Assembly: GCA_011524615.1 (NCBI GenBank)
Contig: WTJZ01000167.1
Location: forward strand, 1-5,031
Source of the DNA: Akkermansiaceae bacterium
Lineage (GTDB): Bacteria; Verrucomicrobiota; Verrucomicrobiia; Verrucomicrobiales; Akkermansiaceae
Length of the DNA stretch: 5,031 nucleotides
Reading direction: 5' to 3'
Shown: positions 1 through 5,031 of the stretch, in pieces
Layout: the number at the start of each line of letters is the position of its first letter
How positions within the stretch are numbered: the stretch's first letter is position 1
Translations under genes and position numbers: made by a program
Notes under the pieces: generated by a model
The model's database searches: none
What the model saw: only the letters and a program-made list of their open reading frames with translations
Told to the model about the DNA's origin: nothing

Positions 1-215
1 TCCGTACAGAGTCTGGTATGAAGCGCTTCCGCTTCCGCCGTATGAAGTCAGATGTACGCTACGTGATCCAATCCAGCACCACCCTTTCGGCGGACTCCTG
101 GATTGATGAATGGGATAGTAGCACGGACACCCTCGCGCCTCTGGAGGATTGGCAGGCGCTCGACTCAGACCCTGCCTCTACCGAGACCAGATACTTCCGC
201 CTGAGGGTAGAATAA
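1..215 (+). CDS. 3' end of a gene for a probable secreted protein (C-terminal beta-type tail)
   Basis: The frame is open to the left edge (codons from position 3) and stops at TAA 213-215, so about 70 C-terminal residues are visible and the real start lies outside the window. The ATG at 18 is very unlikely to be the true start, because the sequence before it stays open and already reads like the same domain. Visible features are an F-R-F-R-R stretch, then V-R-Y-V-I-Q-S-S-T-T-L followed by S-W, and the terminal RYFRLRVE. In my knowledge of Verrucomicrobiota, many large secreted or surface proteins end in such a tail (Y-x-V-x-x-S-x-D-L-x-x-W ... F-x-R-L-x-V), often after unrelated enzymatic or adhesive domains. 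The function of the whole protein cannot be deduced. G+C is high (40 of 60 in positions 121-180). An intrinsic terminator follows 48 bases after the stop. Confidence 0.7.
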   Translation, partial: RTESGMKRFRFRRMKSDVRYVIQSSTTLSADSWIDEWDSSTDTLAPLEDWQALDSDPASTETRYFRLRVE

Positions 216-263
216 AGGCTCCCCCACCGAGGGCCGCCCCCCGCTCGGAGAGAAATCTGCCCC

Positions 264-298
264 CTCTTAACAATTGTCGAATCGGTTAAGAGTTTTTT
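264..298 (+). terminator. Intrinsic terminator of the left-edge gene
   Basis: The arm CTCTTAAC (264-271) pairs perfectly with GTTAAGAG (285-292) and is followed at once by six T (293-298). Inside the 13-base loop, ATT (273-275) can pair with AAT (280-282) to extend the helix past a small internal loop. Its place just downstream of the stop at 215 and its T-run on the + strand assign it to the left-edge gene. Confidence 0.8.
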
Positions 299-315
299 AG
301 CGCTCCCCTTAAGAG

Positions 316-346
316 AAAACACCCCAGTAGGAGACCTACTGGGGTG
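316..346 (-). terminator. Intrinsic terminator of the small minus-strand gene
   Basis: CACCCCAGTAGG (320-331) and CCTACTGGGGTG (335-346) form a perfect 12-base-pair stem with a 3-base loop. On the - strand the stem is followed by TTTT (complement of 316-319) and then CTC, whereas on the + strand no T-run follows. It lies 41 bases past the stop of the gene at 388-609, which supports that gene being real and transcribed on the - strand. Confidence 0.8.
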
Positions 347-387
347 CATTACAAACAACAACTGGTTTACTATGAGAATGGTCGTGA

Positions 388-609
388 TCAGCTTACGATG
401 ATCGTATCTTGTGCTCCGCGATACATAACGGTCGCTTCGTGTTGCGCAGCAGCATGGTGAGCGGCGTCATCGCCTTTATTGTGGTGAAACTTAGCTCCTC
501 GGTACGTTCCATCATATTCGCGGTCCGCGACCTTCTGGTGGGCACGTACTTCTTGATTGTATTCTGCGATTGGTTGAACTGCTCCTCGGTATCTAATGTT
601 TTTCGTCAT
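388..609 (-). CDS. Small DUF4278-like protein with three Y-R-G motifs
   Basis: This is a 73-residue protein starting at ATG (complement of 607-609), with AAGAGAG (complement of 612-618) just before it as a ribosome site. An in-frame stop at 634-636 excludes any distant upstream start. Y-R-G-A occurs three times, at residues 7-10, 36-39 and 63-66, each preceded by a short polar or beta-like stretch. Between them lie a charged region (20-33) and a His/Ala/Asp-rich segment (42-57, with HH at 42-43 and 51-52). The repeated Y-R-G with a Y or F a few residues later resembles DUF4278, a family of short proteins of unknown function that I know mainly from cyanobacteria. There is no signal peptide or membrane segment, so it is probably cytoplasmic. 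It ends before a strong - strand terminator (316-346) and starts from the divergent intergenic region shared with the giant gene. The opposite-strand frame here (409-624) is hydrophobic but has no support. The gene is fairly secure; the family call is moderate. Confidence 0.7.
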   Translation of the reverse strand: MTKNIRYRGAVQPIAEYNQEVRAHQKVADREYDGTYRGAKFHHNKGDDAAHHAAAQHEATVMYRGAQDTIIVS

Positions 610-627
610 GGCTCTCTTGGTTAGTTG

Positions 628-654
628 GTTATACTATTGCTCACCACGTGCCAA
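628..654 (-). promoter_or_regulatory. Possible sigma70-type promoter for the DUF4278-like gene
   Basis: On the - strand, TTGGCA (complement of 649-654) precedes TATAAC (complement of 628-633). Each matches 5 of 6 consensus bases. The spacer is 15 bases, shorter than ideal, and the implied leader is only about a dozen bases. Weak, sequence-only evidence. Confidence 0.25.
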
Positions 655-664
655 CTCCCTCAAT

Positions 665-681
665 CCCTTATGCCATAAGGG
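665..681. repeat. Perfect 17-base palindrome, operator-like
   Basis: CCCTTATG (665-672), a single central C (673) and CATAAGGG (674-681) form a perfect inverted repeat of two 8-base arms. Its size and symmetry suit a dimeric DNA-binding regulator. It lies 56 bases upstream of the - strand ATG, about 11 bases beyond the putative -35 of that gene. No T-run follows, so it is not a terminator. The binding protein is unknown. Confidence 0.45.
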
Positions 682-709
682 TTCGCCATAAACAAAGCTC
701 TCAAATCCA

Positions 710-733
710 ACCCTTATTTGGGGAAACCCTTAC
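710..733. repeat. Tandem direct repeat of AACCCTTA
   Basis: AACCCTTA occurs at 710-717 and again at 726-733, start to start 16 bases. The same octamer occurs inverted at 676-683 (overlapping the right arm of the palindrome), with a 7-of-8 match at 663-670. Four copies within about 70 bases of a regulatory region suggest a shared recognition element; this is inference. Confidence 0.4.
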
Positions 734-741
734 CACTCACT

Positions 742-758
742 GATCAATAATTGACCAC
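742..758. repeat. Imperfect 17-base palindrome overlapping a possible -35
   Basis: TGATCAAT (742-749), a central A (750) and ATTGACCA (751-758) form an inverted repeat with 7 of 8 matching positions. The right arm contains TTGACC (752-757), a 5-of-6 match to a -35 hexamer reading toward the giant gene. TGACCA (753-758) is also mirrored by TGGTCA at 771-776. A regulator binding here could block or assist transcription; unproven. Confidence 0.35.
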
Positions 759-782
759 TTCTAACACGATGGTCATATTTTA
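752..782 (+). promoter_or_regulatory. Possible sigma70-type promoter for the giant solenoid gene
   Basis: TTGACC (752-757) and TATTTT (777-782) are separated by 19 bases, matching 5 of 6 and 4 of 6 consensus bases. It would give a leader of about 105 bases before the ATG at 896. The spacing is long and the -10 weak, so another start in the AT-rich stretch 820-890 is possible. Confidence 0.25.
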
Positions 783-850
783 CTACGGCGTCACGTTTAC
801 CTCTAGAAAAGCAGCATCCAAGATTTTTTAAAAATAGGTAAAGCGCAAAA

Positions 851-868
851 ATTAATTTCACAATTAAT
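851..868. repeat. AT-only inverted repeat in the leader of the giant gene
   Basis: ATTAATT (851-857) and AATTAAT (862-868) pair perfectly around a 4-base loop (858-861). It ends 27 bases before the ATG at 896. Being A/T only, the RNA hairpin would be weak; it may equally be a DNA element. Chance is a real alternative in such AT-rich sequence. Confidence 0.3.
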
Positions 869-895
869 CAATTTTAGCCCAAAAAGACAATTAGT

Positions 896-3800
896 ATGGC
901 CTATACCTCGTTCAAAGTCTTTCTATTCAGCCTCTGCTCAGTCACCTTGACCCTGAGCGCTAGCCGCGTCTACTTTCACTTACCGCATCATACAGATGTA
1001 GAAGACATCGACTACAAACAAGAATTAGAAACACTGCTCTCCTACTACGATCAACCGCTCGAAGCAATGGAAGAGGTCTTAAAGACCACTCACCCCAATA
1101 GAACCCAGTTTCTTCACCACGAGATCGCCAAAGAGCGCCTCTCAGAACACTCTCCCAAAGAGGCCATCGAGACCATCCTCGCGGCAGAACTAGCGTATGA
1201 CAATGGTCTCATTCAATCTGTCTATGCACAGTGGATCACACAAGACTCCCAAGCCGCGAGCGATTATGCGAGTCAACTGCCTGATCATTCCTCTGTGCTC
1301 CCAAAACTCATCGGTATACTCGCGAAAACAAAACCCGATTTAGCACTTACATTGGCGTTAGATCCTCGACATAGCGAAACTCGTAACGAGTGCCTCTCCA
1401 GCATATCACGCATCGCTCCTAACTCCCTCATCGATTATTCCCTGCTTCATCCTGAGCTAGACTTCCTTAAGAACCATGTGGCTTACGCTCTCGCAAGCAT
1501 AACCAAGCAGGAGTTAATCAACAGGGGAGACTTGTTATCACTCTTAGAATCCCACGGCTATCCACGACATTACATCCATGCCTTCAACTCTCTAAATGAA
1601 GAGGAATGCGTCCAGTTGCTATCAAAACTGTCAGACGAGGATGACGCACCTTTCCTCTCACAAGTGATCATTCAACTCGCAAAACATGCACCTCAGAAAG
1701 CATATGATTACGCCAGTAAGTTACCCTCATCCCCCGCTAAAGCGGAGTTAATGAAGTTAGTTCTTAGAGAGGTCTCTGATAGTGCGCCTCTACTCTATCT
1801 CAAATTATTACCCAAAGATCAGCCATCAAAGCATCCCTACAATATCAAACGCTCGTTCTCTCGGATCTGCAGTAATCATCCTGAACAGATTGCCTCCTGC
1901 ATAGACAAGCTCACAACCAAAGAACTGGTTCCATATGCTATCGAAGGGGTAATGGAACACTACCTATCGGTTCCCGATTATAAGAAGGCGAAAGCATTCG
2001 CCGATTCATTTGAAGAGAAAGACCTACATCACCACGCACTTGGGATCCTCTTCAACTCCCCAGACTCACCATACCTCTCATTGGCCGAAGAGATCTTCCT
2101 AGAATCTGAGTCAGATAGGATAGGGAGCTACTCACTCAATCAGTTTATCAGAGCATACGCAGAATCATCTCTCCCAAAAGCAACGTCCTTCTACCAATCG
2201 CTATCTCGCCGTTCTCGTAAAGATGCATGCTTCAGACCTCTGGTAACAGCCTTGCTTAAGCAAAGCCCTCAAGAAGCACTCCACTTTATTATCCAAAATA
2301 AGCACGACCCATCCGCGCGCAACTCCGCGCTAAAAGAACTCGCTACACATCTCGCTGATACTCAACCTGAATTAGGGCAACAGCTCGCCGACAGTATCAA
2401 CGATGAATCGCTACGTCACACCTACAACGCGAGCCTCTCTCTCCGCTTGATAGAGATCAACCCAGATTCCCTACAGGAACGCTTATCCTCCATTCAGAAT
2501 CCTGATCTAAAGGGCCTGATTCTCAAAAACGTCGCCTCAACACACCCTGCACTTGTCGCGCAAGAATTCAAATCATTGAATACCACGTCGATTGGCAAAT
2601 ACTCCTTAGACTACTTTATTAAAACATATGCCAGTCAGTCACTCTCCCAAGCTGAAGAATTCTGCCAATCTTGTTCTACTAGCGAGATCTACCCAGTGGC
2701 TATCAACGCATACATATCCACTATCTCATCCACGTTACCACAAAAAGCACTACAACTCGCTGCACAAGCTAATCTAGAATACTTCCAATTCAAACAGCTC
2801 ATACATCCCATAGGCCGCCAACTCGGAACAGACAGTCCTGAGTATGCTCTTGCACACTACAAAGAACTCGTGCCAGAATCCCTTAGAAGTTATTTCCTTT
2901 TAGAGGTTCTCAAAGGCTGGTCAAGAGAGGTGCCAGAAGAAGCCATCAAACACCTTTCGCTCATAGAAGACAGCTTAGAAAAAGGCAGGCTGACCCAATT
3001 AATAATAAAAAGATTAGCTCTCGACTCCCCTGAAGAAATACTAGAGTACCTCCAAAGTTTACCTCCCTCATATACTAAGGGAGATCTAATTCATAAGATC
3101 TCCTCCGAATCTCCAGAAATAGCACTAAAGGTATTTCTCGATAATTCTAGTATACGTATAGGCAACGCCCACCTTTATGATATAGTGAAGCGGTTTGTCG
3201 ACCGATCTCCACAAGAGGCATTACAAATACTCAGCCAAGTAGAGAACAAGCACTTACATCAACAAATTACCGAATACCTTGTCACAAGCTTCAGTGTGAC
3301 AGACTCTCCTGAGTTAGTCATCCCTCTATTGATAGACGCGCACTACAAACATAGCCTCAATACCGCTGTAGAGGCGATCGCAGGTAAACTCGCCACAGAA
3401 AAGGAGTTCGCATCCTTTAACACTGCTCTGACTATCAAAGACGATAAACTACGGAACGCCTTCATCATTCGATACATGAGAGAGCTCAGTAAACACGATT
3501 TACCAAAGGCTAAGGAACTGATCACCCAATACTCATCCCAGATCCCCTTTAATGAGTGTTATCAACGTATCATTTATGAAGAGGCCTATGTGTCTCCATC
3601 TAGTACCGCACAGTGGGTCTCTAGCTTATCCGATCACACACTACAAGAAGCCTGCATCAGGCCTCTTACTACGGCATGGCTCGAACACAGTATCGATGCC
3701 CCAATGAACTGGCTCCAAAGCCTACCTCGTTCAAAAGAGAGAGGAGAAGCGCTCGAATCCGTCTTTGAGCGATGGGCACGAGCAGATCCCCAAGCCCTAC

Positions 3801-4828
3801 TAAAAGCGCTCCCCTCGATCTCTGATAGAAGTAGTCAAGGGTACGCATTATCATACCTTTCTTCTCCTTACCCAGAAGAGGTCGCGCGGATCTTCATTAG
3901 TCAAAACCGCACTAAAATTGGGGAATATAAACTCTCAAGCTGCTTCACTAAGCTACTGAAGCAATCAGCCGACAAAGCTCTCGCACTCTTTGATGAGATC
4001 GAGAGCCATAGATTAAAAAACGTGGTCCTCGATAGCATACTAAGAGAACATGAAACAATCCCTCCTCTAAGAGTATTTCAATTTGCGGTAACACACGCCG
4101 ACATCACCAATGTCTCTCGTTCTAACCAACTGAGACCTCTGGGGATTGAGATTGGGCGTACAGAACCTATTAAAGGTCTAGAGCTCATCAACAATGTATC
4201 AGATAGCAAAGTACTCACAACCATCTTCACCTCTATCATTAGAGGATGGTTAGAGACGAATAGAGAAGAAGCCTTTGCCTATATCCAATCTCATAAAAAT
4301 CTACCAAACGACCGACATATCTACCAACTGATCGGTGGATTCGCGGGAGAGTCGCCCTCTGAATATGAACCACTCGTCACAGGGATTACGAATCCCAAGT
4401 ACAGACAAGCTGCTTTCATTTCATATATTCGCACGTTATTAGAAGAAGACACAGCCTATGCTCAGAAGTTCATGATATCCCTCCCTCCAGAGAGTCAGCT
4501 GGCTACCATTCCGAGCTTTATCACCTTATGGGCTAGAGAAAACGTGACGGATACAGAAAACTGGATCAAGTCTTTACCTGACGGGGAACTCAAAACTGCA
4601 GCTCGTCTTGAATTTGCCTCACACGTTGGCTCATATATTTCTCCAGAAGCAGCAATCAACCTATTGCTAGAACTCCCAGCTTCAGAAGAACGCTTCAAGC
4701 GAATCTCTCATTGCTGCCTTCTTTGGCACTTACGCACCTCAGATAAAGCGCTCCATTGGCTCGACACCACTACTGAGCTGTCACCAAAACAGATCGACAT
4801 CATCAAACAGAAAGCAAAGATCTATTAA
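896..4828 (+). CDS. Giant exported helical-repeat (alpha-solenoid) protein, 1310 residues, function unknown
   Basis: The start is ATG 896, with a weak purine-rich ribosome site (AAAAAGA, 881-887), and the stop is TAA 4826-4828. Residues 8-20 are hydrophobic after K7 and lead to S-A-S (21-23), which fits a signal peptide cleaved near 22-24 or an uncleaved anchor. This start is therefore preferred, and most of the protein should lie outside the cytoplasm. The rest is all-helical, built from two-helix units of about 31-32 residues with the landmarks P-x-x-A, then L-x-x-L-P, then a variable turn and a second helix. Examples are L-P at 128, 276, 305, 722, 943, 972, 1196, 1227 and 1260, and W-x10-W at 928/939, 1212/1223 and 1277/1288. 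Similar W-L-x-x-L-P / W-A-x-x-D-P repeats occur in uncharacterised Verrucomicrobiota proteins. No catalytic motif, glycine loop or metal site is visible, so a scaffold or protein-binding role is inferred only from the fold class. The family is not formally identified; TPR, HEAT or Sel1-like repeats are the nearest relatives. Four long internal duplicates are listed separately. G+C is lower than in both truncated neighbours. Confidence 0.92.
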   Translation: MAYTSFKVFLFSLCSVTLTLSASRVYFHLPHHTDVEDIDYKQELETLLSYYDQPLEAMEEVLKTTHPNRTQFLHHEIAKERLSEHSPKEAIETILAAELAYDNGLIQSVYAQWITQDSQAASDYASQLPDHSSVLPKLIGILAKTKPDLALTLALDPRHSETRNECLSSISRIAPNSLIDYSLLHPELDFLKNHVAYALASITKQELINRGDLLSLLESHGYPRHYIHAFNSLNEEECVQLLSKLSDEDDAPFLSQVIIQLAKHAPQKAYDYASKLPSSPAKAELMKLVLREVSDSAPLLYLKLLPKDQPSKHPYNIKRSFSRICSNHPEQIASCIDKLTTKELVPYAIEGVMEHYLSVPDYKKAKAFADSFEEKDLHHHALGILFNSPDSPYLSLAEEIFLESESDRIGSYSLNQFIRAYAESSLPKATSFYQSLSRRSRKDACFRPLVTALLKQSPQEALHFIIQNKHDPSARNSALKELATHLADTQPELGQQLADSINDESLRHTYNASLSLRLIEINPDSLQERLSSIQNPDLKGLILKNVASTHPALVAQEFKSLNTTSIGKYSLDYFIKTYASQSLSQAEEFCQSCSTSEIYPVAINAYISTISSTLPQKALQLAAQANLEYFQFKQLIHPIGRQLGTDSPEYALAHYKELVPESLRSYFLLEVLKGWSREVPEEAIKHLSLIEDSLEKGRLTQLIIKRLALDSPEEILEYLQSLPPSYTKGDLIHKISSESPEIALKVFLDNSSIRIGNAHLYDIVKRFVDRSPQEALQILSQVENKHLHQQITEYLVTSFSVTDSPELVIPLLIDAHYKHSLNTAVEAIAGKLATEKEFASFNTALTIKDDKLRNAFIIRYMRELSKHDLPKAKELITQYSSQIPFNECYQRIIYEEAYVSPSSTAQWVSSLSDHTLQEACIRPLTTAWLEHSIDAPMNWLQSLPRSKERGEALESVFERWARADPQALLKALPSISDRSSQGYALSYLSSPYPEEVARIFISQNRTKIGEYKLSSCFTKLLKQSADKALALFDEIESHRLKNVVLDSILREHETIPPLRVFQFAVTHADITNVSRSNQLRPLGIEIGRTEPIKGLELINNVSDSKVLTTIFTSIIRGWLETNREEAFAYIQSHKNLPNDRHIYQLIGGFAGESPSEYEPLVTGITNPKYRQAAFISYIRTLLEEDTAYAQKFMISLPPESQLATIPSFITLWARENVTDTENWIKSLPDGELKTAARLEFASHVGSYISPEAAINLLLELPASEERFKRISHCCLLWHLRTSDKALHWLDTTTELSPKQIDIIKQKAKIY
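2120..2485 (+). repeat. Solenoid super-repeat, copy 1 (residues 409-530)
   Basis: The block begins I-G-S-Y with L at +5, S at +16 and A at +20. It then has S-P-Q-E-A (P at +49, A at +52), Q-P-E-L-G (P at +82), E-S-L-R (R507 at +98), and ends after N-P-D-S-L (P at +114). All these offsets match copy 2 without a gap. About four helical units are contained. Confidence 0.7.
2591..2956 (+). repeat. Solenoid super-repeat, copy 2 (residues 566-687)
   Basis: The block begins I-G-K-Y with L+5, S+16 and A+20. It has L-P-Q-K-A (P at +49, A at +52), D-S-P-E-Y (P at +82), E-S-L-R with R664 at +98, G-W at 674-675 and V-P-E-E-A with P at +114. The 35 residues between copies 1 and 2 (531-565) correspond to about one helical unit. 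Confidence 0.7.
3158..3523 (+). repeat. Solenoid super-repeat, copy 3 (residues 755-876)
   Basis: The block begins I-G-N-A (Tyr of the motif lost) with L+5, S+16 and A+20 (S-P-Q-E-A). It has D-S-P-E-L with P at +50, K-L-R with R853 exactly at +98, and L-P-K-A with P at +115 and A at +117. The 67 residues between copies 2 and 3 (688-754) equal about two units. Confidence 0.6.
3917..4285 (+). repeat. Solenoid super-repeat, copy 4 (residues 1008-1130)
   Basis: The block begins I-G-E-Y with L+5, S+16 and A+20. R-P-L-G at 1080-1083 corresponds to H-P-I-G at 637-640 in copy 2, and G-W at 1117-1118 to G-W at 674-675. From that P to the W the spacing is 37 residues in both copies. One extra residue in the middle accounts for the +1 shift. 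The 131 residues between copies 3 and 4 (877-1007) equal about four units. Confidence 0.65.
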
Positions 4829-4907
4829 ACATCGTAACGGATGTCTGTGGTAGCAGGCGTCTGGCTTTGGGCTCCAAACCTCTGAATCTGAGCTCAACCC
4901 ACCCAAT

Positions 4908-4934
4908 AAAAAAGCCCACTGGATAGTGGGCTTT
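4908..4934 (-). terminator. Bidirectional terminator, strongest for the minus-strand gene at the right edge
   Basis: AAAGCCCACT (4911-4920) pairs with AGTGGGCTTT (4925-4934) around a GGAT loop. On the - strand the G+C stem runs into six T (complement of 4908-4913), a classical terminator 13 bases past the stop of the right-edge gene. On the + strand only TTT follows, so it may also end, less efficiently, transcription of the giant gene, whose stop is 79 bases upstream. No better + strand terminator is seen. Confidence 0.8.
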
Positions 4935-4947
4935 AGTAATTGGTCTC

Positions 4948-5031
4948 TTACACGAGTGGCTCACAGCGGGAGCAGATGTGATCTGGGTGATCGCTCGGCT
5001 CGTAGCGTCGGCAGCGTGGACACATCTCGTA
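4948..5031 (-). CDS. ileS: 3' end of a gene with a C-terminal zinc ribbon, possibly isoleucyl-tRNA synthetase
   Basis: Read on the - strand, 27 codons are open from the right edge to TAA (complement of 4948-4950). They contain C-P-R-C and, after 12 residues, C-S-R-C, and the protein ends four residues later. A C-P-R-C ... H-P-x-H-I-C-x-R-C pattern right at the C terminus is the style of the zinc ribbon closing bacterial isoleucyl-tRNA synthetase, which charges tRNA-Ile in the cytoplasm; that ribbon is needed for aminoacylation in the E. coli enzyme. Two details are unusual: Arg follows the first pair where Trp is common, and the spacing between cysteine pairs is 12 rather than the 16 of E. 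coli. Other zinc-ribbon proteins therefore remain possible. The reading frame is well supported by the terminator placed just after it and by high G+C (31 of 51 in 4981-5031); the product name is a moderate guess from a short fragment. Confidence 0.55.
   Translation of the reverse strand, partial: YEMCPRCRRYEPSDHPDHICSRCEPLV

Larger units (their letters stand above)
610..895. other. Divergent AT-rich intergenic region between the DUF4278-like gene and the giant solenoid gene
   Basis: No credible coding frame is present. The stretch separates two divergent starts (609 on -, 896 on +) and becomes very AT-rich toward the right (17 G/C of 60 in 841-900). It holds a perfect 17-base palindrome, repeated AACCCTTA octamers, a second imperfect palindrome overlapping a possible -35 element, an A/T tract (823-835) and an AT-only inverted repeat shortly before the giant gene. 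It is best read as a two-way control region; no structured RNA or riboswitch was recognised. Confidence 0.6.

Noticed and set aside
227..248. CCGAG / CTCGG inverted repeat after the left-edge gene
   Set aside because: Five-base arms in a C-rich stretch with no T-run; the clear terminator lies just downstream at 264-298.
59..361. 100-codon open frame on the - strand
   Set aside because: It lies antisense to the recognisable C-terminal tail at 1-215 and runs through both terminator hairpins; no family resemblance or ribosome site was found.
409..624. 71-codon hydrophobic frame on the + strand, membrane- or toxin-like at first sight
   Set aside because: It is fully antisense to the Y-R-G protein, which has a ribosome site, repeated motifs and its own terminator. 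The hydrophobicity is explained as the complement of that gene.
904..916. 13-base exact match TACCTCGTTCAAA also at 3723-3735
   Set aside because: The two copies are in different codon phases and encode unrelated residues, so a chance match is the simplest reading.
3343..3525. 60-codon - strand frame inside the giant gene
   Set aside because: Shadow of the long repeat-encoding frame; the same applies to the - strand frames at 3669-3854 and 4495-4698.
4829..4907. tRNA-like look (GGTAG, then TTTGG-GCT-CCAAA) and small hairpins after the giant gene
   Set aside because: No acceptor stem, D-arm or T-arm can be completed; the stems are only five base pairs with no T-run. The 79-base gap holds nothing I can support apart from the terminator that follows.
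1..5031. CRISPR arrays, insertion sequences, attachment sites, integrons, rRNA genes
   Set aside because: No regularly spaced DNA repeats, transposase frames, terminal inverted repeats or rRNA-like sequence were seen. The repeats in the giant gene are at protein level and strongly diverged in DNA.

Overview
The window looks like chromosomal DNA from a Verrucomicrobiota bacterium, probably of the Opitutia/Puniceicoccales type. This rests on two features: the C-terminal beta-type tail of the truncated gene at the left edge (a Y-x-x-x-S-S-x-x-L motif ending in RYFRLRVE), and the W-L-x-x-L-P / W-A-x-x-D-P helical repeats in the large central protein. Both are styles I associate with that phylum, but no ribosomal marker is present to prove it.

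Layout from left to right: (1) the 3' end of a + strand gene for a probable secreted protein, with its own intrinsic terminator; (2) a small convergent - strand gene of 73 codons with three Y-R-G motifs, resembling the DUF4278 family, with its own hairpin terminator back-to-back with the first; (3) a 286-base AT-rich divergent intergenic region holding several short palindromes and repeated AACCCTTA octamers, probably the control region of the two divergent genes; (4) one very large + strand gene of 1310 codons for an exported or membrane-anchored all-helical solenoid protein of unknown function; (5) a bidirectional terminator; (6) the last 27 codons of a - strand gene ending in a four-cysteine zinc ribbon, most like the C terminus of isoleucyl-tRNA synthetase.

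The most notable content is the 1310-residue solenoid. Reading it by hand, it is built from helical units of about 31-32 residues. Inside it I find four spaced copies of a block of about 122 residues, alignable almost without gaps, with invariant I, G, L, S and A at offsets 0, 1, 5, 16 and 20. The block starts are 157, 189 and 253 residues apart, close to 5, 6 and 8 whole units. That implies growth by segmental duplication in whole-unit steps. The gene is also visibly poorer in G+C (about 45% in sampled lines) than its two truncated neighbours (about 60% or more). No catalytic domain is visible, and neither neighbour suggests an operon partner, so its function is left open.
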